Below are positions 1 through 8,228 of a DNA stretch of 64,000 nucleotides, piece after piece (the first letter of the stretch is position 1; every line of letters begins with the position of its first letter). A program made the position numbers and the translations under genes. The notes below the pieces were generated by a model. That model saw only the letters and a program-made list of their open reading frames with translations. It was not told the DNA's origin and ran no database searches. Origin of the DNA: Microbacterium terregens (GTDB lineage Bacteria > Pseudomonadota > Alphaproteobacteria > Sphingomonadales > Sphingomonadaceae); the NCBI RefSeq assembly GCF_027922045.1, contig NZ_BSEX01000023.1, forward strand, positions 82,779 to 146,778. Reading direction: 5' to 3'.

Positions 1-835
1 CGACCTTTTCCTCGACCGGGCGGAGGTACGACCGCAGCGTCTGGGCGACGACCACCGGCTGCTCGTAGATTTCCTTGAGCATGAAGTGGCGATGGTTGCC
101 CTTGTCGATCAGCGCGCCGGTGACGCCGCTGATCGTGATCGGCCGCTCCACCGGGTTGTTGTCCTTGTCGTAAACCTGCGCGCCCTCGCGGGTCAGGACC
201 ACCCAGTCGCCCTCTTCCAGATAGGAGATGCGCTGGGTGAGCGGGGCCAGCGCGAGCGCGTCCGAGCCGAGATAGGTCTCGCCGTCGCCATAACCGACCA
301 CCAGCGGCGACCCGAGGCGGGCGCCGATCAGCAGGTCCGGGAACTGCCGGAACAGGATCGCGAGGGCAAAGGCGCCGTGGAGCTGGGGCAGCACCGCCTT
401 GACCGCGTCCTGCGGGCTATCGCCGGCCTCGATCCGCTCGCTCACCAGATGGGCGACGACCTCACTGTCGGTCTGGCTGTGGAACTCGCGCCCGCGGGCG
501 ATCAGCGCATCGCGAAGCGGCTTGAAATTTTCGATGATGCCGTTGTGGACCAGCGCCACCTCGTCGGTGGCATGGGGATGCGCATTGGCCGTGGTCGGCG
601 CGCCATGGGTCGCCCAGCGGGTATGGGCGATGCCGGTGGCGCCGGGGAGCGGCGCGTCGCGCACTTCGCGGATCAGGTTGGCGAGCTTGCCCTCGGCGCG
701 ACGGCGATCGAGCCCGCCGTCGTGGACGGTGCAGACCCCGGCCGAGTCATAGCCGCGATACTCGAGCCGCCGCAGCCCGTCGACCAGGCTGTCCACGACG
801 TCGCCGCCGCCGATGATACCCACAATTCCGCACAT
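1..835 (-). CDS. glmS: Glutamine--fructose-6-phosphate aminotransferase (isomerizing), N-terminal part, cut by window edge
   Basis: Cytosolic enzyme that makes glucosamine-6-phosphate from fructose-6-phosphate and glutamine, the first step toward UDP-GlcNAc. The reading frame starts with ATG at 835 and reads MCGIVGIIGGGD, so Cys2 is the N-terminal amidotransferase nucleophile. It continues with RLEYRGYDSAG, GIAHTRWATHG and HNGIIENF, all hallmarks of the class II glutaminase domain. About 278 of the usual ~607 residues are visible; the isomerase domains lie left of the window. It starts one base after the glmU stop (TAG-c-ATG), so the two form a translationally coupled operon. Identification is secure; only the 3' part is missing. 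Confidence 0.97.
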   Translation of the reverse strand, partial: MCGIVGIIGGGDVVDSLVDGLRRLEYRGYDSAGVCTVHDGGLDRRRAEGKLANLIREVRDAPLPGATGIAHTRWATHGAPTTANAHPHATDEVALVHNGIIENFKPLRDALIARGREFHSQTDSEVVAHLVSERIEAGDSPQDAVKAVLPQLHGAFALAILFRQFPDLLIGARLGSPLVVGYGDGETYLGSDALALAPLTQRISYLEEGDWVVLTREGAQVYDKDNNPVERPITISGVTGALIDKGNHRHFMLKEIYEQPVVVAQTLRSYLRPVEEKV

Positions 836-836
836 G

Positions 837-2195
837 CTATCGCTTCCCCGCGGCCTTCAGTGCCGCCATCTTTTCTCGGAACCGTGCGGCCCAGCCGGAC
901 CGCACCTGCTGGCTTCCCCGCGCCACCGCCAGCGCATCCGGCTCCACGTCGCGGGTGATGACCGACCCCGCCGCTACGATTGCCCCGGCACCGATCGTGA
1001 CCGGCGCCACCAGCGCGCTGTTGGAGCCGACGAACGCCCCCTCCCCGATCCGCGTGCGGTTCTTGAGAAAGCCGTTGTAGTTGCAGGTGATCGTGCCCGC
1101 ACCGATGTTCGCGCCCGCGCCGACCTCCGCATCGCCCAGATAGGTCAGGTGATTGGCCTTGGCACCGCGGCCGAGCACCGCATTCTTCATTTCGACAAAG
1201 TTGCCGACCTTCGCCTCCGGCTCCAGGACCGCACCGGGCCGCAGCCGCGCATAGGGGCCGATCTCGGCGCCCTCACCGACGGTCGCGCCCTCCAGATGGC
1301 TGAACGCTCGGATCGTCACCCCGTCGGCGATGCGGACGCCGGGGCCGAACACGACATTCGGCTCGATCACGACGTCTCGGCCGATCTGCGTGTCGTGCGC
1401 GAACCAGACGGTTTCCGGCGCGGCCAGCGTTGCCCCCTCCGCCATCGCGCGCGCACGGCGCGTCGCCTGCCACGCAGCCTCGATCCCGGCGAGCTCGGCG
1501 CGACTGTTGACGCCTGCCACCTCTGCCGCATCGGTCTCGATCACGGCCGAGGGACGCCCGTCGGCAGCGGCCAGCATGACGACATCGGGCAGGTAATATT
1601 CGCCGGCGGCATTGTCGTTGCCCACGCGCGCGAGCAGCGCGAATAGATCCGACGAGCGCACCGCCATCAGGCCCGAATTGCACAGGGTCTGCGCGCGCTC
1701 CTCGGCCGTCGCGTCCTTGAACTCGACCATCTTCACGATGCGGTCGCCCTCGGCGAGGATCCGGCCGTAGGCGCCCGGATCTGCGGGACGGAAGCCGAGC
1801 ACGACCGTCGCGGGCGCGTCTTCCCCGTGCAGCCGGTCCAGCATCCGCCGCATGGTAGCGGTCGAGACCAGCGGTACGTCGCCGTAGAGGACCATCACGT
1901 CGCCATCGAAGCCGTCGAGCGCAGCCTCCGCCTGGGCGACCGCGTGGCCGGTGCCGAGCTGTTGCGCCTGGTGCGCGGTGGCGATGCCGAGCGGAGCGAC
2001 GGCGGCCTCGACCTGCTGGCGGCCGGCGCCCACTACCACGACGGTGCGATCCGGCGCCAGCGCGGCGACGCTGTCGACGAGGTGCAGCAGCATGGGGCGG
2101 CCGGCAACGGGGTGGAGCACCTTGTGCAGGTCGGACTGCATGCGGGTACCCTTGCCGGCGGCAAGGATGATCGCGGCGATGGGTCGAGGGGTCAT
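837..2195 (-). CDS. glmU: Bifunctional N-acetylglucosamine-1-phosphate uridyltransferase / glucosamine-1-phosphate acetyltransferase
   Basis: 452 residues, the usual GlmU length. It acetylates glucosamine-1-P and then uridylates it to UDP-GlcNAc for peptidoglycan and LPS. The N-terminal nucleotidyltransferase domain (about 1-230) starts with LAAGKGTRM and carries VLYGDVPLV, the metal-binding aspartate region. From about 250 on the protein is a left-handed beta helix of hexapeptide repeats with the acetyltransferase signature around NFVEMKNA and NHLTYLGDAEVG. It is directly upstream of glmS. Its start at 2195 is divergent from the HAD phosphatase, leaving about 60-75 bp as the shared promoter region. 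Confidence 0.97.
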   Translation of the reverse strand: MTPRPIAAIILAAGKGTRMQSDLHKVLHPVAGRPMLLHLVDSVAALAPDRTVVVVGAGRQQVEAAVAPLGIATAHQAQQLGTGHAVAQAEAALDGFDGDVMVLYGDVPLVSTATMRRMLDRLHGEDAPATVVLGFRPADPGAYGRILAEGDRIVKMVEFKDATAEERAQTLCNSGLMAVRSSDLFALLARVGNDNAAGEYYLPDVVMLAAADGRPSAVIETDAAEVAGVNSRAELAGIEAAWQATRRARAMAEGATLAAPETVWFAHDTQIGRDVVIEPNVVFGPGVRIADGVTIRAFSHLEGATVGEGAEIGPYARLRPGAVLEPEAKVGNFVEMKNAVLGRGAKANHLTYLGDAEVGAGANIGAGTITCNYNGFLKNRTRIGEGAFVGSNSALVAPVTIGAGAIVAAGSVITRDVEPDALAVARGSQQVRSGWAARFREKMAALKAAGKR

Positions 2196-2270
2196 GAACG
2201 TCTCCGAGGCATCTGCGCCCTGCCACGCCGATCTTGCCTTTGCCAGTGCCTTGCCCGCATGAGCCCAGTC

Positions 2271-2954
2271 ATGACGGCTTTCCCTTTCGACATCGTCGGC
2301 TTCGACCTAGACGGCACGCTGGTGGACACCAGCGGCGATCTTGCCAATGCGCTCAACCATGCGCTTGCCGACGCCGGCCGCCCCCTGCTGGCGCGCGACG
2401 CGGTGCGCACCATGATCGGCGGCGGCGCGCGACATATGTTGATGCAGGGGATGGCGAGCACCGGCGGCTGTTCCGAAATGGAACTCGACCGGCTCTACCG
2501 CCTGCTGCTCGACCATTATGAGAGCCATATCGCGGTAGAGAGCGCGCCTTTTCCGGGCGCGATGGAGGCGATCGACGTGCTGGAGGCGCGCGGCGTCAAG
2601 GTGGCGGTCGTCACCAACAAGCTGGAGACGCTCGCGGAACAGCTGCTGCGCGAACTCGGCATTCGCGATCGCTTCGCCTGCCTGATCGGGGGCGACACCA
2701 TGGGCATGGGCTTCGGCAAGCCGCACCGCGCGCCGATCGACGAGATGATCCGGCGCTGCGGCGGCGGGCGCGCCGCGTTCGTCGGGGATTCGATCTACGA
2801 CACGGGCGCCGCACGCAACGCCGGCATCCCCTCCGTCGCATGCAGCTTCGGCTTCCTGATGCAGCCGGTCGAGGAGCTGGAGGCGGACGCGGTGATCGAC
2901 GGGTACGACGAATTGCTGCCGGTGCTGGAGCGGCTGGGCACGGTTGCGCGTTGA
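2271..2954 (+). CDS. gph: HAD family hydrolase, phosphoglycolate phosphatase-like
   Basis: 227 residues from ATG 2271; an in-frame ATG at 2259 would add MSPV and cannot be excluded. HAD motif I is DLDGTLVDT near the N-terminus, motif II is the VTNK segment, and motifs III/IV are GKPHRAP and FVGDSIYDTGAA. A helical cap lies between motifs I and II (C1 type). This matches Gph, which removes phosphate from 2-phosphoglycolate arising from DNA repair or oxygenase activity. Substrate is inferred from family only, because HAD C1 phosphatases are often promiscuous. The next gene starts 7 nt downstream, so an operon with the SDR is likely. Confidence 0.8.
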   Translation: MTAFPFDIVGFDLDGTLVDTSGDLANALNHALADAGRPLLARDAVRTMIGGGARHMLMQGMASTGGCSEMELDRLYRLLLDHYESHIAVESAPFPGAMEAIDVLEARGVKVAVVTNKLETLAEQLLRELGIRDRFACLIGGDTMGMGFGKPHRAPIDEMIRRCGGGRAAFVGDSIYDTGAARNAGIPSVACSFGFLMQPVEELEADAVIDGYDELLPVLERLGTVAR

Positions 2955-2961
2955 GCCGCCC

Positions 2962-3753
2962 ATGAGCAATTCCACCCGCCCCGCCGCCCTGGTCACCGGC
3001 GCCTCCGCCGGCATCGGCAAGAGCTTCGCCACCCACCTCGCCCGCACCGGCCACGACCTGGTGCTGGTCGCCCGCCGCGCCGATCGGCTGGAGGCGCTCG
3101 CGGAGGAACTCTGCAAGGCGCACGACATCGTGGTCGAGGTGCTGCCTGCCGACCTGGAGACGCCGGAAGGCGTCGCCGCAGTCGAAGCACGGCTGGCGGA
3201 AGGCGATCCGATCGACCTGTTCGTCAACAACGCCGGCTTCGCCGCGCGGGGCGCGGTCGGGGGCCTCGATGCTGCCGCCCTGGAGTCGATGATCCAGGTG
3301 AACGTGCTTGCCTTCGCGCGGCTCGCCAACGCGGCGGCGGCGCGGATGCGGGCGGAGGGCCGCGGCACCATCATCAACGTCGGCTCGGGCACGCTGTTCA
3401 TGCAGTTCGCCGGCAACGCCGGCTATGGCGCGACCAAGGCGTTCGTCGCCTATTTCACCCGCACCATGCAGCTGGACCTGGCCGACAGCGGTGTCCGGGT
3501 GCAGCTGCTGATCCCCGGCGTGATCGCGACCGAGTTCCACGCGGTGGCGGGCAATGCGATCGAGAACTTCCCGCCGGAGCGCGTGATGCAGGCGGACGAC
3601 CTGGTGGTCGCGTCGCTGCGCGCGCTGGAGATGGAAGAGCCGGTGTGCATCCCCTCCCTGCCCGACATTCGCGACTGGGAAGCCTATATGGCTGCGGAGG
3701 CGAAGATCGCTCCCAACAGTTCGCGCGACCGCACCGCCGATCGCTATCACTGA
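2962..3753 (+). CDS. SDR family NAD(P)-dependent oxidoreductase
   Basis: 263 residues from ATG 2962, which is preferred over an in-frame TTG at 2944 that overlaps the upstream stop. Classical short-chain dehydrogenase: nucleotide-binding TGASAGIG near the N-terminus, NNAG in strand 4, and catalytic Tyr/Lys in YGATKAF. The RRADRLEAL region after strand 2, rich in arginine, suggests NADP(H) preference. It resembles the DltE/YqjQ-like short-chain subgroup. Natural substrate is not predictable from the sequence. It lies between gph and the OsmC gene on the same strand with short spacers. Confidence 0.85.
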   Translation: MSNSTRPAALVTGASAGIGKSFATHLARTGHDLVLVARRADRLEALAEELCKAHDIVVEVLPADLETPEGVAAVEARLAEGDPIDLFVNNAGFAARGAVGGLDAAALESMIQVNVLAFARLANAAAARMRAEGRGTIINVGSGTLFMQFAGNAGYGATKAFVAYFTRTMQLDLADSGVRVQLLIPGVIATEFHAVAGNAIENFPPERVMQADDLVVASLRALEMEEPVCIPSLPDIRDWEAYMAAEAKIAPNSSRDRTADRYH

Positions 3754-3761
3754 GGCGATAG

Positions 3762-4235
3762 GTGGCCAGCCGGGAGCATCGCTACGCCGTGGCGGTCGAA
3801 TGGACCGGCAACACCGGGTCGGGCACCGGGAGCTATGCCGACTATAGCCGGGATCACCTGCTGACCACGCCCGGCAAGCCCGACATCGCGGGATCGTCCG
3901 ATCCCGATTTCCGCGGCGATCCGGGTCGCTGGAATCCCGAGGAGATGCTGGTCGGCGCGCTCGCCGCGTGTCACCAGCTGTGGTACCTCCACCTCTGCGC
4001 AAGCGCGGGCATTCGCGTGCTCGCCTATCGCGATGCGGCGACCGGCGTGATGGCGGAGAATGCCGATGGCTCCGGGCAGTTCGCGCAGGTGACGCTGCGG
4101 CCGGAAGTCACCATTGGCGCGGACGCCAATGTCCAGCATGCCCGCGCGCTGCACGAGGAAGCCGCTCGGCTATGCTTCCTCGCGCGTTCGGTCCGGTTCC
4201 CGATCAAGCACGAGCCGGTGATCGTCACGGAATGA
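3762..4235 (+). CDS. OsmC family protein
   Basis: 157 residues, GTG start at 3762, 8 nt after the SDR stop. OsmC/Ohr fold proteins reduce organic hydroperoxides with two cysteines. Here LAACHQLWYLHLCA supplies the first Cys on the central helix, and RLCFLARSV supplies the second, more C-terminal Cys, in the expected spacing. The N-terminal WTGNTGSGTGSYADYSRDH segment is typical of the OsmC-like subfamily of about 155 residues. It ends 3 bp from the convergent stop of the nucleotidyltransferase gene. Confidence 0.88.
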   Translation: MASREHRYAVAVEWTGNTGSGTGSYADYSRDHLLTTPGKPDIAGSSDPDFRGDPGRWNPEEMLVGALAACHQLWYLHLCASAGIRVLAYRDAATGVMAENADGSGQFAQVTLRPEVTIGADANVQHARALHEEAARLCFLARSVRFPIKHEPVIVTE

Positions 4236-4238
4236 TGG

Positions 4239-5243
4239 TCAGGGCGTGACCCGATGTCCCTTGCGCCACTTGGTCCACAGGTGGCGGGCGAGCATCCCCG
4301 GCGGCATGCGCAGCAGGTGCGAGCGAAGGTAGAAGGCGGTGCGCGTCGCCCTGGCGGTCGGTCGCCCCCACCCGTCGCGCGCGAGCAGGCGGCGAACGTA
4401 GAGGCGATCGGTCGCGCTCAGTCGCGCCCCTTCCCCGTACAGCGCCTCCCGCAAGCGCAATGCCCGTTCCAGATGCGTCGCGATCTGGTGCAGCGATGCG
4501 CGCGCGCGCAGCCGCGCCAGCGCCTCGGGCGCTTCGAAGGCGTCGAGCAGGCAGTGAATATCCCAGAGGTTCCGAACCCCGCCGGCAAGATCGCCGTCGG
4601 CGAACAGGTGCGCGACGGCGTGGCAGACCATGTCTTCGGCCGACAGCACGCTCAGGCCGTTTGCGAGCGGCACGCTGCCTGCCAGCAACGCGTCTGCGTC
4701 GGGGGTTCGGCGCGCCGTCAGGGGGAGGATCGTGTGATGCACGTCGATCATCCGGTCGCGCTCGCGGTGGATCAGCGGCGGCAGCTCGTGCATCCAGCGC
4801 CGGTAATAGGCGTCATCATAGGCGTCGGGCTTCACCCACTCCCAGCCGGCCACCAGCAGCGCCGCCTCGACCGCAGCGAGCGCGTCGCGGGGCACCAGGA
4901 TATCGAGGTCGCCGATACTCCGCCCCTGCCCCGCCGAAAGGCCGGCGGCCACATAGGCGGTCCCCTTCAACAGCACGACGGGGATGCCGAGCGGCAGCAG
5001 CGCCTGTGCCGCCATCTCCGCCTCCCACAGCGCAAGCGTGCGGCCTTGCTCGGCTGTGGCGCGGGCGTCCGCCAGGATCCGCTCGACGGTAGCCGGCATG
5101 GGAAGCCCATGCAGCCGGTGGGCGAGCGTGCCGAGGATCTGTTCCGCGCGCGCCGCGGCGATGAGGCCGGTCCAGCCGGCGGCGTCCAGCTCGCGGGTCG
5201 TGGCGGGATCGCGGAGGGCCCGGACCAGCGTGGCGCCGCTCAC
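4239..5243 (-). CDS. Nucleotidyltransferase family protein of the HPr-rel-A cluster
   Basis: About 334 residues from the GTG at 5243, which overlaps the kinase stop as GTGA; a GTG at 5258 would add five residues. The segment VVLLKGTAYV followed by IGDLDILVPRD is the GG/GS-like and DxD metal-binding core of polymerase-beta-like nucleotidyltransferases (PF14907 type). A second carboxylate may come from RMIDVHHTI. Proteins of this family recur beside HPr-kinase-like and PqqD-like genes and in lasso-peptide tailoring loci. Its real nucleotide and acceptor are unknown. Last gene of a four-gene leftward operon. Confidence 0.8.
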   Translation of the reverse strand: MSGATLVRALRDPATTRELDAAGWTGLIAAARAEQILGTLAHRLHGLPMPATVERILADARATAEQGRTLALWEAEMAAQALLPLGIPVVLLKGTAYVAAGLSAGQGRSIGDLDILVPRDALAAVEAALLVAGWEWVKPDAYDDAYYRRWMHELPPLIHRERDRMIDVHHTILPLTARRTPDADALLAGSVPLANGLSVLSAEDMVCHAVAHLFADGDLAGGVRNLWDIHCLLDAFEAPEALARLRARASLHQIATHLERALRLREALYGEGARLSATDRLYVRRLLARDGWGRPTARATRTAFYLRSHLLRMPPGMLARHLWTKWRKGHRVTP

Positions 5244-6103
5244 GCGGCCTCTTCCCACAACCGCTCCACCATGGCCAGGGCAGTCTCGGTGTTCGGATAG
5301 TCGATGGCCTGCACGGGCACCGTTGCGACGAGACGGGCGAGCGCGTTGAAGCCCCGCTCTCCGAGCGCGACATAGTTGGTCGACGCCTGGGTCAGCCGCA
5401 CGAAGGTCTCGGCAGGCGCCACCGGCCGCACGTCGGGCGCATGGCCGAAGCTTGGAAAGAGGATCGCCACCGGTTGTGCGGGCACGTCCATCGCCGCGAC
5501 CGATGCGGCATCCGGCTTCAGGTGGCGGATGTCGCCCTTGGGGGTGTCCGGCTGGAGCGGGCCGAACCTGCCCGCCGGCAGCGCCTGTTCGACGACACCG
5601 ATCGCCTGGTTCTTGAGGCTCACCAGCCTCGGGAAGCCGTGCACCAGCCCGGTGGCGGGATCGAGCAGCGCGAACTCGTCGCCCATCAGCCGCCAGCCGC
5701 GCGCCATCAGCAGCGCCGCCAGCGTCGACTTGCCCGCGCCCGAGACGCCGGTCATCAGCAGCGCCCGACCGTCGCGCTCGACTGTCGCGGCATGCAGCAG
5801 GAGGTAGCGGCGCTGGCCGAGCGCCATCTGCAGGTTCATGCCCATTTCCGCCGCGAGCAGCCCGAGCGGCAGCGGCAAGGGCGCGGCGTCGGGCAGGACA
5901 TAGTCACCGCCGATCGTGATCGAGGGCCGCACCCACCGCCGCCAGCGGCGCGCGGCGAACAGGCGAACGGAGAAATCGGGTATGCCGTCGTGCGGCTTGG
6001 GATGACCGTCGTACAGCGCGGCCAGCGTCTCGATGGGTTCGCGCCAGTCGGCACCGACCCGAAAGCCGACTGGGCCGATCCGCAGCTGGAAGGCGTGCCT
6101 CAC
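5240..6103 (-). CDS. HprK-related kinase A (HPr-rel-A system)
   Basis: 287 residues with a GTG start that overlaps the PqqD-like stop (GTGA). The central P-loop GVSGAGKSTLAALL at about 120-133, followed by RGWRLMGDEFALLD, matches the HPr kinase/phosphorylase fold (Walker A, then the strand with the acidic residue). The bifunctional HPrK signature loop is not seen, and there is no PTS HPr gene nearby, so classical HPr(Ser) phosphorylation is unlikely. Homologous kinases in lasso-peptide clusters phosphorylate a peptide, so a peptide or small protein substrate is inferred. The small exported protein at 6417-6824 is the obvious candidate. Confidence 0.82.
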   Translation of the reverse strand: MRHAFQLRIGPVGFRVGADWREPIETLAALYDGHPKPHDGIPDFSVRLFAARRWRRWVRPSITIGGDYVLPDAAPLPLPLGLLAAEMGMNLQMALGQRRYLLLHAATVERDGRALLMTGVSGAGKSTLAALLMARGWRLMGDEFALLDPATGLVHGFPRLVSLKNQAIGVVEQALPAGRFGPLQPDTPKGDIRHLKPDAASVAAMDVPAQPVAILFPSFGHAPDVRPVAPAETFVRLTQASTNYVALGERGFNALARLVATVPVQAIDYPNTETALAMVERLWEEAA

Positions 6104-6393
6104 CCGCGCTGCACCAAGCCGAGGCCGACCAGTTCGGCGACGCGAGCGCCCAAAGCCTCCGCGTCCGGATCGGCAAGGTCGTAGCGCGCCGCCAGCCGGA
6201 CGAGCAGATCCTCGATCGAGGCGGGTGCTTGGGCCAGGGCGGCCAGGATCTCCGGCACGGGAGACGCGACCAGATGGGTCTGGCCGGAAGCGCGATGATA
6301 GATCGCCGTGAGTTCGTCGAGCGGCACGATGCGCAGCACGCCCGCCGGGGGCGCGCGGAACCGCACCGGGCCGTCGCCTGCCTCCGCCTCCAT
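6100..6393 (-). CDS. PqqD-like protein of the HPr-rel-A system
   Basis: 97 residues from ATG 6393. PqqD-fold proteins are winged-helix peptide chaperones (RiPP recognition elements) that hold a leader peptide for a modifying enzyme. Visible features are an N-terminal beta segment, LDELTAIYHRASGQTHLV, then a helical part including LVRLAARYDL and ending VAELVGLGLVQ, the usual PqqD layout. It sits 23 nt after the small exported protein gene and overlaps the kinase by 4 nt, as expected if it presents that protein to the kinase. That partnership is an inference from order alone. Confidence 0.8.
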   Translation of the reverse strand: MEAEAGDGPVRFRAPPAGVLRIVPLDELTAIYHRASGQTHLVASPVPEILAALAQAPASIEDLLVRLAARYDLADPDAEALGARVAELVGLGLVQRG

Positions 6394-6416
6394 GCGGGTG
6401 GACGCCGCGGGGCCGT

Positions 6417-6824
6417 TCAGCCGCGCGGCATCTGCAGGGAAGCGAAGCAGGTGAACCCGCTCGTTCCCGACTGCAGGCGGCGGATGTAGTTGGTGTAGGC
6501 GCGCGACTGGTCGGTCGTGGTGCCCGGCAGGTTGATGCCGTTGTTGAGCGCGCGCTTCACGTCCGCCGCCTTGAACGGCCGGCGGGCGGCCGGATAGGCA
6601 CCGCGGGTGCCCGGCGGCACCAGGTCGCCGTTGGGTGCGACATAGCTGCCCGCGCGGCCGGGATCGGGCACCGGGATCTCGCACAGCGACACTGACGCGG
6701 CGGTGTTCGCCAGCGCCGGGCGGATCGACACCACCGCAGAGGCGCCTGCCGCCCCCAGCAGCAGCGTGCGTCGGCCCATGCCGGAGCGGGCGCCATGGCC
6801 CTCGGGTGTCTGCTCGTCGCTCAC
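6417..6824 (-). CDS. Small exported protein, candidate substrate of the HPr-rel-A enzymes
   Basis: Unrecognised family. 135 residues from GTG 6824; a TTG at 6860 would add 12 residues, and neither start has a clear ribosome site. After a short charged N-terminus comes MGRRTLLLGAAGASAVV...ALA, a twin-arginine-like signal with a cleavage-type A-L-A end. The mature part of about 100 residues has two cysteines, is rich in Gly/Pro/Arg, and ends in a Ser/Thr-rich stretch before FASLQMPRG. First gene of the leftward operon ahead of the PqqD-like, kinase and nucleotidyltransferase genes. A substrate role is hypothesis; it may equally be an unrelated periplasmic protein. Confidence 0.7.
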   Translation of the reverse strand: MSDEQTPEGHGARSGMGRRTLLLGAAGASAVVSIRPALANTAASVSLCEIPVPDPGRAGSYVAPNGDLVPPGTRGAYPAARRPFKAADVKRALNNGINLPGTTTDQSRAYTNYIRRLQSGTSGFTCFASLQMPRG

Positions 6825-6943
6825 GAGGGCCTGTGTGTTGGAAGCGAGGCGAATGCGCAATCCCCAAGCACGGGGTCGCCTCGGGATACGCCGTATCGCG
6901 GCGGGACGTTTCCGCTGGCCTCCGGCTGGCCTATAGGGCGCCC

Positions 6944-8155
6944 ATGGCCATCGGTTCAGGGATTCGCACGCTCGTCGCCGCGGGGGTCGCGATTGGCGGT
7001 GCCGCGGCCGGTTTCCTGCTGGGCGCCGACATCAATGCGGTCGTCGTAGCCGCGGTCGCAGGGCTCGCCGCCGTCCTGATCGCGGCATCGGGCGAGGCGC
7101 CCGAAAGCGTGCCGCGGCCTCCCACCCGCCCGCGCCCAGAGCAACCGAGCGTCCAGGCGCTGATCGACGCGCTGGCGGGCCCGGTGCTGGTGACGGCGGG
7201 CACGCGCGTGGCTTGTGCGAACGAGGCGGCACGCACGCTGCTGGGCGCCCATATCGTCGGGCAGGACGTCCGCATCGCGATCCGCCACCCTGCTGCTGCC
7301 GAGCGGCTGATCGCGGACCCGGCGGAAGACGCCGGCAGCACCACGCACCTGGTCGGCATCGGCACGCGCGAGCAGCGCTGGGAGATGCGGGTGCGGCCCT
7401 TGGGCGACGAGCGGCGCCTGGTGCAACTCGTCGACGAAACCCAGCTTTATGCCGCCGAGCGGATGCGCGTCGATTTCGTGGCGAACGCCAGCCACGAACT
7501 GCGCACCCCCCTCGCCTCGCTGCGCGGCTTTGCCGAGACGCTGCGTGAGGAAGCGGGCGAGGACCCGCAGCTGCGCAACCGCTTCCTCGGCATCATGCTC
7601 GACGAAACCCGGCGCATGCAGCGGCTGATCGACGAACTGATCTCGCTGTCGCGGATCGAGGCGGGCAAGTTCCGTGCGCCGGATACGACGGTCGCACTCG
7701 ACGGGCTGGTACGGGAGGTTCGCGGCGCGCTGGTGGACCTGCACGGCGGCCGGGGTGCCGACCTGGTGCTGGAGGTGGCGGAGGTGCCGGCGGTGAAGGG
7801 CGACCGCGCCCAGCTGTCGCAGCTGATCCACAACCTCGTCGGCAATGCCATGGCATATGGGCGCCCGGGTACGCCGGTGCGCGTGGAGCTGGAGTCGATG
7901 GAGGACATGGTCCGGCTGCGCGTGATGGACCAAGGCGAAGGCATCCCCGCCAAGCACCTGCCCCGCCTGACGGAACGCTTCTACCGCGTCGATGCGGGCC
8001 GAAGCCGTTCCGTCGGCGGCACTGGACTTGGCCTTTCCATCGTGCGCCACATCGTCGAGCGGCATCGCGGGCGGCTCGACATCGAAAGCACAGTGGGCGT
8101 CGGAACGACGGTCACCGTGATTTTGCCGAGGGCGGATGACGGCGCAGTGTCATAA
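6944..8155 (+). CDS. phoR: Phosphate regulon sensor histidine kinase PhoR
   Basis: 403 residues from ATG 6944. Two short hydrophobic segments (about 5-27 and 30-48) anchor it in the inner membrane without a real periplasmic domain, as in other PhoR proteins that sense through PstB/PhoU. A PAS-like region (about 65-160) precedes the dimerisation helix with the phospho-acceptor in NASHELRTPL. The ATPase domain shows the N-box NLVGNAMAYG, DQGEGIP and GGTGLGLSIV. It heads the pst operon on the same strand, whereas in many bacteria phoR sits next to phoB; here phoB is the last gene. Confidence 0.93.
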   Translation: MAIGSGIRTLVAAGVAIGGAAAGFLLGADINAVVVAAVAGLAAVLIAASGEAPESVPRPPTRPRPEQPSVQALIDALAGPVLVTAGTRVACANEAARTLLGAHIVGQDVRIAIRHPAAAERLIADPAEDAGSTTHLVGIGTREQRWEMRVRPLGDERRLVQLVDETQLYAAERMRVDFVANASHELRTPLASLRGFAETLREEAGEDPQLRNRFLGIMLDETRRMQRLIDELISLSRIEAGKFRAPDTTVALDGLVREVRGALVDLHGGRGADLVLEVAEVPAVKGDRAQLSQLIHNLVGNAMAYGRPGTPVRVELESMEDMVRLRVMDQGEGIPAKHLPRLTERFYRVDAGRSRSVGGTGLGLSIVRHIVERHRGRLDIESTVGVGTTVTVILPRADDGAVS

Positions 8156-8215
8156 AAGCGCAACCAACGTACGGAAGGGCGGCAGCAACGGACGGCCGAG
8201 TCCCTCGCCCGCTGT

Positions 8216-8219
8216 GGAG
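8216..8219 (+). promoter_or_regulatory. Ribosome binding site that decides the pstS start
   Basis: GGAG at 8216-8219 lies 9 nt before ATG 8229 but abuts the in-frame ATG at 8220. The spacing favours 8229 as the initiator of pstS. Confidence 0.6.
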
Positions 8220-8228
8220 ATGACGACG

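Noticed and set aside
8147..8164. Pho-box-like sequence GTGTCATAAAA between phoR and pstS
   Set aside because: Only the first half resembles the PhoB half-site; the repeat expected 11 bp later (GCGCAAC) does not match CTGTCAT.
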